Shown here in pieces: positions 16,256 to 26,900 of a DNA stretch of 64,000 nt. The DNA is taken from contig NZ_KB891192.1 of NCBI RefSeq assembly GCF_000373365.1, positions 1 to 64,000 on the forward strand, given 5' to 3'. Position 1 is the first letter of the stretch; each line of letters begins with the position of its first letter. Source of the stretch: Parafrankia discariae (GTDB lineage: Bacteria > Actinomycetota > Actinomycetes > Frankiales > Frankiaceae). The translations under genes and the position numbers were made by a program. Below the pieces are notes generated by a model that saw only the letters and a list, made by a program, of their open reading frames with translations, did not search any database and had not been told where the DNA came from.

Positions 16256-17671
16256 TCAGTCGCGGGTCACCCGCCAGCTGTCCCCACCCACCCGGTTACC
16301 GGGATTCCACCTGAAGATGTAGCCGCGGTCGTCGTCGTGGTTGTAGACGGCCGCGTAGAGCCAGCCGTCCTTCTGCCTGTTCTGCAGGCCGATGTGGTCC
16401 CCGTCGCGCAGGACCGTGCTGCCGGCGATGGTGAACCCGCACTGTTCCAGCACCCGGACGGTGCTGTTGATGGTCAGATCCTCGCCGTAGGGCCCCCGCA
16501 GCTCGCGGATACGCACGATTGTTCCGCTCCCGACGAATTCGGTGCCGCCATCGACCGAAAGGTTGTGCAGCACCTTCAGTCCGTTGTGACCGTAGGTGCT
16601 GATCTTGTCGCCGACGTCGATGTCCTCCCCGAACCGTGCGCCGTTGATGCCCTGTGTGCTCAGCTTGCTCCCGACCGTCAGGTCGTCGTTGGCGCTCAGC
16701 AGCCCGTTCACGTCGAGCCGGGACCGGGCGGTGAGAGTGCCCGAGACCGTCAGCTCCTCCTGGACCGTCACGTCGTCGCGGGCGGACAGCGACCGGTACA
16801 CGTCGAGCGTGGACTCGGCGGTGACCGGGCCGGAGACGGTCAGTGTGGACGTGGCGGTGACCGGGCCGGAGACGGTCAGTCCGGTCAGGGTGGGGTTGTT
16901 GACGGCGATGGTGAGGCTGGCGTACTGCTCGACCGATTCGAAGCCTTCCGCGGCCTGCTGTCCGCCGCCGACGGCGGACGCCTTCACGATGAAGGTGGTG
17001 TCGCGCAGGACCGTGCCCGACGGGGCGGACCACGAGGTGCCGGTTCCCTCGAACACGGGGGCCGCGTTGCTGCCGTCGTACAGCCAGAAGTAGGAGCCGT
17101 TGCTCTCCCAGGAGAGCTGGAGGGACTCGCCGGCGTCGATCCTCGTCCTGGGGACGGTCGGCCTGTCCGTGCTGCGGGCCAGGAAGTTGCGCAGGTAGAA
17201 GACGGGCGGGATGACGGGCAGGGTCAGGGTCCGCGGATTCTTGCGGGTGAATTTCTGCGGTTGCGTGCCGGAGGATTCGACGATCTGCACGACGAGCGGG
17301 TCACCGGTGGCGGTGGCGATCAGGCCGCTGATGCTGAAGGCCAGGGGGTAGGTGACCGGATCGTTGGGGTTGGGGTTGCGGAAGGTGAGCTGATGATGCT
17401 CGGTGAGCTCCTGCTCGGTGTCCGCCACCAGCGACACCGGCTTCCATCTGTCGTTGTTCACCGCGATGCGCGGATTCTCGGTGAAGTACGCGGTGCCGCT
17501 CTGCGGGTTGACCGGCACCGAGATCGCGATCTTGTCGGCGTAGATGGTCTGGTCGCCATGGTCAACGGAGATGTTGATGCAGGCATTGGTGCCCTTCTCC
17601 GGGTCACCGCCCGCCTCGAGCGGTGACGGGCTGGTGGCGAGTAGGTAGTTGAACAGAGGGTTTGCGGCCAT
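16256..17671 (-). CDS. fibre-like protein with beta-helix repeat stalk, last gene of the large-protein cassette
   Basis: 471 residues; ATG preceded by AGGAGG. Residues 1-160 form a distinct head (MAANPLFNYLLATSPSPLEAGG, KIAISVPVNPQSG). Residues about 160-255 resemble an Ig-like/beta-sandwich domain (LSWESNGSYFWLYDG, TTFIVKAS). About 260-370 is a run of 10-13-residue repeats: LTVSGPVTATST, LTVSGPVTAEST, LDVYRSLSARDD, LTVSGTLTARSR, LDVNGLLSANDD, LTVGSKLSTQG. These are typical of phage-tail-fibre or trimeric beta-helix stalks. The end is a compact Trp/Tyr-rich cap (GWLYAAVYNHDDDRGYIFRW). No signal peptide or membrane helix. Probably a structural or receptor-binding fibre; this is inference from architecture. 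Confidence 0.8.
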   Translation of the reverse strand: MAANPLFNYLLATSPSPLEAGGDPEKGTNACINISVDHGDQTIYADKIAISVPVNPQSGTAYFTENPRIAVNNDRWKPVSLVADTEQELTEHHQLTFRNPNPNDPVTYPLAFSISGLIATATGDPLVVQIVESSGTQPQKFTRKNPRTLTLPVIPPVFYLRNFLARSTDRPTVPRTRIDAGESLQLSWESNGSYFWLYDGSNAAPVFEGTGTSWSAPSGTVLRDTTFIVKASAVGGGQQAAEGFESVEQYASLTIAVNNPTLTGLTVSGPVTATSTLTVSGPVTAESTLDVYRSLSARDDVTVQEELTVSGTLTARSRLDVNGLLSANDDLTVGSKLSTQGINGARFGEDIDVGDKISTYGHNGLKVLHNLSVDGGTEFVGSGTIVRIRELRGPYGEDLTINSTVRVLEQCGFTIAGSTVLRDGDHIGLQNRQKDGWLYAAVYNHDDDRGYIFRWNPGNRVGGDSWRVTRD

Positions 17672-17737
17672 TGCGAATCCTCCTGGCGTGCGGGTCCTTA
17701 CCGCGGTGTCCTGACGTGCGTCGGAGAGGGAACGTGG

Positions 17738-20700
17738 TTACTGCTCCGGGTCGGCGAGAAAGCGGAGCAGGCCGTCCTCGAGAAGAACGGGGCCGTCCGG
17801 GAACCGCGCCTCCAGCGGTGCCGGGATCAGCGCGTACGGCACCCAGGGAGCCTCACCCGGCGCCGGGCGCAGCCAGGACCACGAGCCGTTCTTCTCGGCC
17901 GGCCGGGGGAAGGCGAGCGTCTCGGGGTCGGCCTCGGGGTCGGCCTCGGGCGGGCTGGCCGGAGCGTGTTCGGTGGTGAGGACGGGACCGAAACGGAAGA
18001 GCGCCTGCAGGTGACGCAGCGCGTCGTCGGTGTGCCGGGGCGGGACGGTGACGGTGGCGGTGGGGGTGATGCCGCTGGTGGCGTGGACGGGGGCCCGCGG
18101 ATCGAGGAGCAGGAGCAGCCGGGTGGGCGCCGGGTCGCCGAACGTCAGCGGAACGTAGTTCCCGGCCGACACGGCGCCGGGCGGCCCGATTTGGGTGGTG
18201 TAGTCCTGCCGGTCGTCGGGAGCGGTGACGCTGTGGAAGCAGTCGTAGTCGTAGGCCCCGTGCGGGTCGGTGGCGTAGTAGCCGATGAGGCCGTCGTCGC
18301 GGGCGGCCACGTCGCCGAGGCGGATCTCGAACTGGTCGCCGGTGAAGGCCGGCGGCGGCGGGTCGAGGGTGGCGGCCCATCCGGTGTCGCGGATGGGGGG
18401 TCCGTCGAGGGTCAGCCGGAGCTGCGCGGGGACGAGGGCCAGCGGGCGCCCGAGGAGGAGGGACAGGTTCTGGTCGGCGCGCTGGCCGAGCGGGTCGGTG
18501 GTCCACAGGGTGGAGTCGATGACGTCGAGGAAGGCTGTGAGGTTGGCTTCGGTGGCGAGCGTCGGGGAACCGATGAGGGCCGCGATCTCGGGGGCGTGGG
18601 CGGCGAGCTGCTCCGGGGTGGTGAGGGTGCTGCCGGGTGGGGGTTCCCACTGGCCGGTGCGCTGGCCGTCGGTTCCGGTGAGCAGCTGGTAGGTGCCGAG
18701 CAGGAGCCCCGCCGGGTCGTAGAGCAGCAGGCTGTGGTCGAGGTGGTTGGGGAGGATCCAGCCGCTGATGGGGCTGGGGTCGGCCGCGGTGCCGACGATC
18801 CGCGTGCCGGTCCGGGCGTCGAGGAGGTCGAAGTCGAGCCGGGCGGGTTGCAGGGGGCGCGGGGGTAGCTGGGCGACGGAGGCGATCGTCGGCGTCAGCG
18901 AGGTCTCGACGGCGAGGGCGGTGTCGACGGTGAGCGGGAAGTTGCGGTAGTCGTGCAGGCCGCTGCTCGCGGTGTCGGCGCTGACGACGTCCAGGACGCG
19001 GCCGAACTTGTCGTAGAGGAACAGCTCCTCGACGCAGATCTGCCCCTGTCGGGTCTCGTGGAAGGGGGCGCTGGCGCTGCCGGGCAGGTACGGGAAGCTG
19101 CTGACCCGGCCGCGGTAACGCGCGGGCAGCCCGTCCTCGGTGGCGGCGTCCGGGTAGCCGACGAGGTCGGCGACGGTGGGAAAGTCGGTGTCGTCGGTCG
19201 TGGGGCGGCGGAAGGCGCGCAGGTCGCGGGCGGCCAGGCGATCGTTGAAGCCGGTGAGTTCCTGGGCGAGTAGCCCCCAGTCGCCGATCGCGGTGAGCCA
19301 GGTGTCGAGCTGGTCCTGCTGGTCGTCGGTGCCGTGCTGGGCGACGTACTCCTTCAGCCTGGCGGCGAACAGGGAGCGGGGGTGCGGGCCGAGCGCGGAG
19401 ACACCCGTGACGGTGACCCTGTCCAGGGGGATGTCGACGTCCTCCGGTGTGAAGCGGTAGTCGGTGCCGTCGAAGGTCCAGCAGCGCCGCGCGCCCACGG
19501 TGTGGGGGATGTGCCGGTAGGAGATCTTCCACTCCATGAACAGCGGCTCCCAGGGCTGGGTCCAGGGTTCCAGGCCCAGCTCCGGGAGGGTGCCGGTGTA
19601 GGCGCCGGGTGGGTGGGCGCTCAGGACGGCACCGACCTGCTCCGCCGGCTGGCCGCCGGCGGCGGCCAGCGCGGCGGCGTTGCCGGGATCGAGCAGGAAG
19701 TACTCCGCGAGCAGCCCGGGTACCTCGGGTGGGAAGGCGTCGAGACCCGCGACGGCGGGTACCGGGCCGCGGCCGGGTACCGCGGTGATCGTCGTGCCGG
19801 CGACCGTGACGGCGCTGATCAGCGCGGCGCCGTCGTCGGTGAGTGGCCGTACGGGTATGGGCTGGTCGGGGACGGTCGCGTCGGCCGGGGGCAGTATCCC
19901 CGACAGGCTCACCACGGGGTTGTTGCTCTGCGCGTACGGGGGACGCGGGACGGCCTTGAGCTCGGCGCCCCCGCCCAGCGCCTTCGCCACGGCGAAGGCG
20001 CCGACCCCGGCGAGGAACGCGTCATGGGCGCTGGCGTGGGGCTGGGTTTGGTCGGGCTGGGGGACCTTCGCGGCCAGTTCCCGCACCTGGGCGGTTCGGA
20101 CGCCCACGGTGTGGGCGAGAGATCCCTCCTGCTCGGCGTCGAGCTCCCGCGCCATCAGGTCCTGGTCGGGGACGTCGTCGGGCGGGAACATCGACGCCCC
20201 CGCGATCCCGTTCTTCAGCCACAGGGCGTTGAGCCGCCACTGGAGGTCCCGCAGCTCGCCGAGCCGCTCGTCGAGCTGACGCTGATCGTCGTTGAGCGTG
20301 GCCAGCCACGCCGGCGGGACGAAGGGAGCCGGCGCCGCGGCCTCGGCGTTCGAGCCGGCGGCGGGCGAGCTGTCAGTGGGCGAGCCGGCGGTGGGCGAGC
20401 CGTCAGTGGGCGGGGGGTCGGCGGGGGGCGGTGTGACCGTCCAGCGATGGCCGCCGGTCGACGTGGCGAACGAGGCGTCGCGGACGTGGCGGCGTACCCG
20501 CTCGTCGCCACCCTTCTCCTCGGCGACGGCGAGCAGGTCGTGCAGGAACGCACGCAGCAGCGCCACGTCGGCGGCGGAGGGCGCGGCGCCGGTCGCGTGC
20601 AGCGCCTGGCCGGCGAGGGCGGTGAAGGCGTCCTCGGTGGTGTTGCCCAGGGCGACGCTCAGCGCGCCGTTGTCCTGGATCGTGTCCAGCGGGTCCGGGA

Positions 20701-21592
20701 CGGGCGCCGCGCTCGCGGCGGGATCCCAGCCGACGGTCAGGGCCGTGCCCGCGTACAGGCTGCGGGTGATCGGGCTGACCGCGGCGTCGTGAGCGGCCTC
20801 GCCGGTCAGGCGGGGATCCTGCCAGCCGAGGTGCGCGAGCTGGTCGGCGTAGGAGGTGCCGGGCGGGCGGGACGCGAGGACGTCGGCGTCCGGATCGGAG
20901 TACCAGCCGACGACCCGGTAGCCGAGGGCGGTGGCGGACGTGATGTCGGAGAGGTCGTCGAGGAAGGAGAAGACGTTGGTGTTGTGCGGGGTGTAGGTGG
21001 TGAAGTACGGGTCCCCGCTGCCCATGGCGGTGACGAACAGGGGGTCGCGGCCGGCGCGTTCCGTCCACGGGGTGTCGGTGTGCGGGAAGGCGAGCCCGAT
21101 CTGGACCTGCCCGGCGTCGGGGTCCATGGTGTTGCGGTACGGGTCCGGGCTGGCCTGCCAGGCGCGCAGGGTGGTGGCGTCGACCAGGTAGGGGCTGGAG
21201 CGCGCGAGGCCGTGTCCGTCGTCCTGCGCCCGCGGGCTGTACGGGCAGTCGCTTTCGATCACCCACGCCCTGGCGAGGCGGGTGCCGGTACCGCTGAAGC
21301 GGATCACCAGCCAGCGGTTGGGTACCAGCGGGTAGTCGATCTCACCGGTCGCCGGGTCCTGCACGCCGTGGCGCAGCCCCCTGGGCAGGGTCCAGTGCAG
21401 GTGGACGCCGGTGTGGCTGTGCACCGGGTCGTTGCTCTGGCGGTCTCCCCCGTCCGGCTCCGGGCTCAGGTAGTCGTCCAGCGCCAGGTAGGTGTGCTGC
21501 CAGCTGCGGAACGCGTCGCGGCCCTGGAGAGCCCGGTTGACCACGAGGACGTCGAGGTCGACGGGGACGACGAGCGCGGGGCGGGCGGTCAA
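17738..21592 (-). CDS. very large uncharacterised protein with HLHW...PNRWLV motifs, cassette gene 3
   Basis: 1284 residues from a TTG start whose TTGA overlaps the upstream stop. The next candidate starts lie well inside the conserved N-terminus (ALVVPVDLDVLVVNRALQGRDAFRSW). Landmarks: GVHLHWTLP at residues 63-71 and VPNRWLVIRFSG about 90-101. A Pro/Ser/Thr linker lies at about 387-417. A QRQLDERLGELRDLQWRLNALW coiled-coil-like helix follows, then a long beta-rich C-terminal half with repeated Pro-Pro and Asp clusters (MEWKISYRHIPH, FDLLDARTGTRIVG). There is no signal peptide, membrane segment, ATPase motif or recognised enzyme motif. I do not recognise a named domain. Size, coupling and composition suggest a structural component assembled with its neighbours. 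Confidence 0.8.
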   Translation of the reverse strand: MTARPALVVPVDLDVLVVNRALQGRDAFRSWQHTYLALDDYLSPEPDGGDRQSNDPVHSHTGVHLHWTLPRGLRHGVQDPATGEIDYPLVPNRWLVIRFSGTGTRLARAWVIESDCPYSPRAQDDGHGLARSSPYLVDATTLRAWQASPDPYRNTMDPDAGQVQIGLAFPHTDTPWTERAGRDPLFVTAMGSGDPYFTTYTPHNTNVFSFLDDLSDITSATALGYRVVGWYSDPDADVLASRPPGTSYADQLAHLGWQDPRLTGEAAHDAAVSPITRSLYAGTALTVGWDPAASAAPVPDPLDTIQDNGALSVALGNTTEDAFTALAGQALHATGAAPSAADVALLRAFLHDLLAVAEEKGGDERVRRHVRDASFATSTGGHRWTVTPPPADPPPTDGSPTAGSPTDSSPAAGSNAEAAAPAPFVPPAWLATLNDDQRQLDERLGELRDLQWRLNALWLKNGIAGASMFPPDDVPDQDLMARELDAEQEGSLAHTVGVRTAQVRELAAKVPQPDQTQPHASAHDAFLAGVGAFAVAKALGGGAELKAVPRPPYAQSNNPVVSLSGILPPADATVPDQPIPVRPLTDDGAALISAVTVAGTTITAVPGRGPVPAVAGLDAFPPEVPGLLAEYFLLDPGNAAALAAAGGQPAEQVGAVLSAHPPGAYTGTLPELGLEPWTQPWEPLFMEWKISYRHIPHTVGARRCWTFDGTDYRFTPEDVDIPLDRVTVTGVSALGPHPRSLFAARLKEYVAQHGTDDQQDQLDTWLTAIGDWGLLAQELTGFNDRLAARDLRAFRRPTTDDTDFPTVADLVGYPDAATEDGLPARYRGRVSSFPYLPGSASAPFHETRQGQICVEELFLYDKFGRVLDVVSADTASSGLHDYRNFPLTVDTALAVETSLTPTIASVAQLPPRPLQPARLDFDLLDARTGTRIVGTAADPSPISGWILPNHLDHSLLLYDPAGLLLGTYQLLTGTDGQRTGQWEPPPGSTLTTPEQLAAHAPEIAALIGSPTLATEANLTAFLDVIDSTLWTTDPLGQRADQNLSLLLGRPLALVPAQLRLTLDGPPIRDTGWAATLDPPPPAFTGDQFEIRLGDVAARDDGLIGYYATDPHGAYDYDCFHSVTAPDDRQDYTTQIGPPGAVSAGNYVPLTFGDPAPTRLLLLLDPRAPVHATSGITPTATVTVPPRHTDDALRHLQALFRFGPVLTTEHAPASPPEADPEADPETLAFPRPAEKNGSWSWLRPAPGEAPWVPYALIPAPLEARFPDGPVLLEDGLLRFLADPEQ

Positions 21593-23955
21593 CCTCGGTC
21601 TCCGTTCGGGCCGGTGAAGCGGATGGCCTCGGGGACCTTGACCATCTGCAGGGCCAGGTCGGCGGGACCGAGGGGGCCGACGGCGGTGCCGTGCGCGGCG
21701 TCCAGAGCCGCCGCCAGCGCGGGGACGAGCGAACCGAGGTCCAGGATCCGGCCGTCGACTCCGACCCTGAGGTGATCCAGGACGGGGAAGGTGAGGTCGG
21801 TGCCGATCTGCTCGCCGAGTGGCAGACCCCGCGGTGAGCGGGGCGGGGTCAGCAGGTTGCGCAGCGGGATCAGGCCGTGGTCCTCGACACCGAACCGGAA
21901 ACCCTCCTGGGGCTCCCTGAGCTCGACGGCCGCGGGCAGGCCGTCGAACAAGCAGAGCAGCACGGTGGGCGCGAGATGGTCCATCCGCAGGAGGGGCAGC
22001 GGCTCGCCGGCCGCGTCGCTGGCGCGTACGGCCAGGTTCGGCCAGCCGGAGACGAGCGCCGAGCGCAGCAGCAGACCGGATACCGGCCCGAACGCCGTGC
22101 CCACGGGTGCGGGGTCACCGGCCTCCATGTCACCGGCCTCGATGCCGCGCTGCGTCGCGCGGTACCCGGCCGCCTTCTCCGCCGCCGCGGCCCGGATCGT
22201 CGCGGCGACGATCTGGTCCTGGAGGGTGTCCCGACTGGACTGCGCGCCGATGCTGAGAGCACCGGAGACCAGGGCGTCCAGCCAGCTGGGGTCGAGGTGG
22301 AAGAAGCGCAGCGACTCCCGCGGCAGCATCCGTTCGTCGGGCACCAGGTGGGTGAACGGCACGGGGTGGAGCAGCAGAAGCCGGCCGAGCCAGTCCGCGA
22401 CCCGGTCGAGGTGTTCCCCGAGGCCGTCGTCGGCGTCCATCGCGCCGGCGAGGGCGGCCCGGGTGGTGTGCGAGCGCAGCACGGCCTCGATCCCGCCGGC
22501 CGGGTCGGCGGACGGCGCGGCGGGCGCGGGCGGGGTCCACGGGTCCTGAGGCCTGCCCGGTGGCGTGCCGAGGGCGGTGAGCAGGTGGCCGTCGAGCAGG
22601 GTGCCGAACGCGGCGCGCGCCGTCCTCGGCCGCGGGCTCCCGCTGCCGTCCTGCCGCAGGTGGGTGCTGGTGGCCTGGTGGTGGAGGCTGTCCACCAGGT
22701 GCCGGGTGGCGTGCTTGAACGCGAGCAGGTGCTGGGCGAAGGGGGCGTCGGCGAGGGCGAGGGCCCGGCCGGTCTCGAACGCGGCGGCCAGCGACAGGTC
22801 GAAGCTGCCCCAGGCCGGGTCGTAGGCGATGAGCGCGTCGGCGGTGGTGGCCTGCGCCGCCCGGTCGGTGGCCAGGGGCAGCACGGGGATGAGCGGCCCT
22901 CGGTACCAGCCGTAGGTGGCCTCGCCCGAGCGGGTCAGGTAAGGCAACGGCAGGTACCCGTCGTCGATCCGCCGGACCACGTGTCGCCGCGCGGCGGTGT
23001 CGGTCTGCCCGGGCGGGCCGGGCAGGCGCAGCCACATGTCGTCGCGCCCGGCCCGGGTACCGGAGGGGGTCCGGGTGAGTCCTTCGGCGAGGTCGGCGAA
23101 GTCCGCCTCGCGGTCGGGCTGGGCCTGGAACGACCAGCTGCACAGGGACAGCAGCGCCACCGAGGAGCGGCCCTGGAAGTCCGGGGCGTCCGCGAGGATC
23201 CGTTCGTGGCCCTCCAGGGAGACGAGATGCACGATGTTCTTCGTGCCGGTCCCGGGGTCGGAACCGGGCGGGGCGGCGGCCGGGAAGCGGTTGGCGACGA
23301 TGACGGAGAACAGCCCGTCCTCCTGGAGGCCCAGGATGGGCCGGTCCCCGGTGTTGGCACCGCGGCAGTGGGCGAGGAAGCGCAGCTCCTCCAGCCGAGG
23401 CGCCACGGCGTGGAACTCGGCCGCCGCGACCTGGATGTACACGCACGGGTCGCCGGGCCCGATGTCGGACTCCACGGTCAGCGCGGGCTTGAGCACGGCG
23501 GGGTCGCCGGCCAGGAACTCCGCCACAGTGGCGGAGATGGTGCGGGTCGGGGTGGTGAGGCCGCCGACGAGCTGGTCGTCGGTGAGCACCAGCAGTGCCA
23601 GCCACGGGGTGTCGCGCGAGGCCCCGCCCAGCGGACGTTCCCACGGCAGCATGGGGTCGCCGAGCACCACGTGCGGCAGGACCTCGGCGAACCTGCCGCT
23701 CGAGGCGTCGGGAGGCTGCTTGGCCACCACCGCGTCGGCGTCGATCCGCACCTGCGGGCCGCGGACGGTGAACTTCTGGGCGGCCGTGAACGGCCCGCCC
23801 ACGACCGGCGCGCCGTCCTGCGCCCCGCCGCGCAGGGTGTGGGTGACCTCGATCCGGTAGTCGCCGGCGCGCAGGGCGGGCAGGTAGTGGTCGTGCAGCT
23901 CGATGTCCCCGAGGGGGATCGTGTCGCGGGCGGGGTGCTGCGGGCTCGGGCTCAT
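21589..23955 (-). CDS. large uncharacterised protein, cassette gene 2
   Basis: 788 residues. The ATG at 23955 overlaps the stop of the DUF6603-like gene by four bases (ATGA); the open frame continues upstream but only as a shadow of that gene. The N-terminal 120 residues look like a beta-sandwich (HYLPALRAGDYRIEVTHTL, KFTVRGPQVRIDADAVV, VLPHVVLGDPMLPWERPL). The middle includes the Cys-containing FLAHCRGANTGDRP and an all-alpha stretch (FAQHLLAFKHATRHLVDSLHHQ). The C-terminal part is mixed alpha/beta (VSGWPNLAVRASD, FGVEDHGLIPLRNLL). No transport or catalytic signature is visible. It always appears to be made with genes 1 and 3, given overlaps at both ends. Confidence 0.8.
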   Translation of the reverse strand: MSPSPQHPARDTIPLGDIELHDHYLPALRAGDYRIEVTHTLRGGAQDGAPVVGGPFTAAQKFTVRGPQVRIDADAVVAKQPPDASSGRFAEVLPHVVLGDPMLPWERPLGGASRDTPWLALLVLTDDQLVGGLTTPTRTISATVAEFLAGDPAVLKPALTVESDIGPGDPCVYIQVAAAEFHAVAPRLEELRFLAHCRGANTGDRPILGLQEDGLFSVIVANRFPAAAPPGSDPGTGTKNIVHLVSLEGHERILADAPDFQGRSSVALLSLCSWSFQAQPDREADFADLAEGLTRTPSGTRAGRDDMWLRLPGPPGQTDTAARRHVVRRIDDGYLPLPYLTRSGEATYGWYRGPLIPVLPLATDRAAQATTADALIAYDPAWGSFDLSLAAAFETGRALALADAPFAQHLLAFKHATRHLVDSLHHQATSTHLRQDGSGSPRPRTARAAFGTLLDGHLLTALGTPPGRPQDPWTPPAPAAPSADPAGGIEAVLRSHTTRAALAGAMDADDGLGEHLDRVADWLGRLLLLHPVPFTHLVPDERMLPRESLRFFHLDPSWLDALVSGALSIGAQSSRDTLQDQIVAATIRAAAAEKAAGYRATQRGIEAGDMEAGDPAPVGTAFGPVSGLLLRSALVSGWPNLAVRASDAAGEPLPLLRMDHLAPTVLLCLFDGLPAAVELREPQEGFRFGVEDHGLIPLRNLLTPPRSPRGLPLGEQIGTDLTFPVLDHLRVGVDGRILDLGSLVPALAAALDAAHGTAVGPLGPADLALQMVKVPEAIRFTGPNGDRG

Positions 23956-26900
23956 CCGCGGCTCCCCGCTTCCTGCGCGCGCTGGACCATCGGCGCCTCG
24001 CTGTAGAAGTGGGCCGCGCCCGCCGCCAGGCCCGCCAGGGCGCTGTCGCCGAGATCGGTGAGCAGTTCGGCGTCGGCCAGGGCGGCGTACATCTGGTCGC
24101 GCCCGCTCCTCGCGTCGCCCCGGTCGAGGTGCCCGAGCAGATCCACGCAGGACGGGTCGGGTGCGCCGACGAAGTCGCGGTTGGCCACCGGCTCCCGGGG
24201 CAGCGGCGACAGACCGGGCGGCAGCTCGTCCTCGCTGTACTCGCTGAGCGGGAAGACCCCGCGCGAGCCGGCCAGCTCGGGCCGGGGCGCCTGGACGTCG
24301 AAGCCGACCGGCCGGTCCGGCAGCACCTCGGCGCTGGGTGTGGACGGCGTGTGGCTGAACGGGGTCGGCGGGGCACCCCACAGCGACGCGGGCACGCCCC
24401 GCGTGCGGGCGGTGAACGTCCAGCCGTCCGTCGACGCGGGCCTGTCCGCGTAGAAGAGCCTCAGCCGGTGCTCACCGACCAGGCCGGCGCGGTCCATGGG
24501 ACGCACGTCGACCAGGGGGCCGTCCCCGGGCCCGGACGAGGCCAGGGGCGCGTCGCCCGTCCGCAGGTGGCTGGCCGGCACCGCGGACTGGGTGAACAGG
24601 CGCAGGTCCCGGGCCCGCGCCTGCCACACCTTGCCACCCGTGCCCTGGGCGCCTGCGCCCTGGGCGCCCGCGCCGGGATCCTCCTCGGCGCCGTCGACGC
24701 CGGAGACCGGCGCGATGGTGACGACGTCCGCCGGCTTCGGGAGCAGGCTGGCGAACACGTCCCACCCCAGCGCCTCGGTCTCGGCTCCCCCGCGGGAGCC
24801 GCCGAAGCTGACGGTCACGTCGATGAGGGGGAAGTGCGCGGTGACCGAACCGCCGGTCGGCGGCCCCCACAGGTGCAGGGTCGCGCCGATCGAACCGCTG
24901 ATCGTGACGTGCAGGATCCCCAGGTTGAGGCTGCCGGACGCGCCGATGCTCACCGAGATGCGCGCGTCGAAGAAGAACGGCCGCCAGGACAGCAGCACGT
25001 CGGCCTGCGCCGTGAACCAGGCCCGGATGGGGCCCTCGTGGAAGAGGACCTCCAGCCGCGCGCCCGCCATCGCGCAGGACGGCGTGACGGCCAGATACGC
25101 CTGGGCCCTGATCGACACGCTGCCGCTGACCGCCCAGTCGATCCCCAGCCGCGGCGCGTCGGGGTAGTAGGAGGGTCGGCTGAACGCCGGGTGGTAGCCG
25201 CCGAGGGTGACGACGAACTGCCCGGCGTGCGGGTTGTTCCCGAACCAGGTCGCGGCGGCGAACCCGCCGGTGAGGTGGCAGGCGGGCGTCAGCACGTACG
25301 AGGCCGGGGAGAGCTGCGCGGCGATCTCGACGCTGCCCTGGATGGGCCGGATGACGGCCTCCACACCCAGCTCCGCGTAGACGTAGGTGGTGGTGGCGGA
25401 CTCGGTGGGCAGCGGCAGCTGGATCGTCGCGAGGCCCAGCACGGCCAGCGCCAGCTCCGCGCCGAGCTCCGCGGCCAGCAGCACCTTGGCGTTCACCACC
25501 TCGGCCACGGTGAACTCCACCCCGAGGGCCAGCCAGTACGAGCCCTCGCGGGGGGCGATCCACCGCCGCGGCTGGCTGCCGACCACGGCCGGCTCACGCC
25601 CCTCCAGGACGTCGAGCACGTGGGAGGGCTTGTGCCCGGTGCCGGGGCCCTGCTTGTGCAGGCTCAGCAGCGGGAAGCCGGAGACCTCCCGGGGGCTCGG
25701 CAGCGTCAGCTCCCGGTTGAAGCCGAACCCGGCCATCAGCCCGGTGACGATGACCGGCGGCGGCCCGCCCAGCGGCGCCTCCAGCTGGGCGAAGACGAAC
25801 AGCGAGGGCGCGCCGTCCGTCAGCTGCGCGTACGAACCGAGACCCGCCAGCGAGAAGCTCTGCAGGCCGACCGTGGCCGTGCCGTCGTACTGGAACGCCA
25901 CCGTGGCGGGAAGCTGGTCGTCGGGCAGGTGCAGCAGCGCGCCGGAGATCTCCACCGGAGCGGCGCTGTAGCCGATCCCGAGGCCGTCGAGGCGGAACGT
26001 CGGCGCGAACCTGTCCAGCCGGGAGCCGACCGCCAGACCGTCGAGCGAGAGGGCCAGCGGGCCGAGGGCGACCGAGGCGTCCAGCGCGAACAGCAGCACG
26101 TTGTGCTGGTACATCACGCCGACCCGGTCGACGTGGACGATGCCGAGCTGCTTCTGCACCGACACCCAGTGGACGCTGGAGGCACCCGTACCGGAGGTGT
26201 CAGGCGCCTTGGACGGATCGGGCGCACCGGACGTGTCGGGGGTGCCGGGGGTGCTGGGGGTGCTGGGGGTGCTGGGGAGCTTGCCGCCGCCGGCGTTCGA
26301 GGACGGCACGCCGAGGGCGACCGCCGTGGTCTCCTTCCCGATCCGCAGATCGGCCAGCGCGGCGACGCCCGCCGCCAGCCCGGCCCGCGGGAGGGCCACC
26401 ACCTTGGCCGGCCCGAGCAGCCGGTTGACCGTGGCGGCCGTCTGGGCGTCGAAGGCTCCGGAGCTGTAGAGGACCTGCAGGTTCTCCACGCTCACCGTCC
26501 CGAACGTCGACAGGAACCCACCGACGAGCGGAAGCTGGGAAAGGTCGAAACCCGCCGAGAGGTCCACCCCGAGGCAGAACCGGGCCGGGCCACCCGCCGG
26601 TTTCACCCGCACGAACTTGGCGTCCTTCAGCCCGATCCGCAGACTGTCGGGAACGTCGGCGGCCAGGTCGGCGGAGAAATGCGCGACCCAGTCCCGCAGA
26701 ACGATCTCGGTGCCCTGCGCGGCACCGTGATATGTGGCGACGAGGATGTCGGCGCCGGACTTCTCCTCGTCGAAGTCGACCTCGAAGGCGAAGCCGTCGA
26801 CGTCGAGCATTCCGCCGTAGCGCGTAGCCGAGCCGTCGCGGGTGACCGTCACCCGGAGCGTGGCCGTGACCCCGTCCGCGATGGTCAGGTCGCCTTCGCA

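Noticed and set aside
19334-21775. An 813-codon plus-strand frame across the 1284-residue gene
   Set aside because: Same antisense effect; Gly/Arg/Val-rich composition and no recognisable domain.
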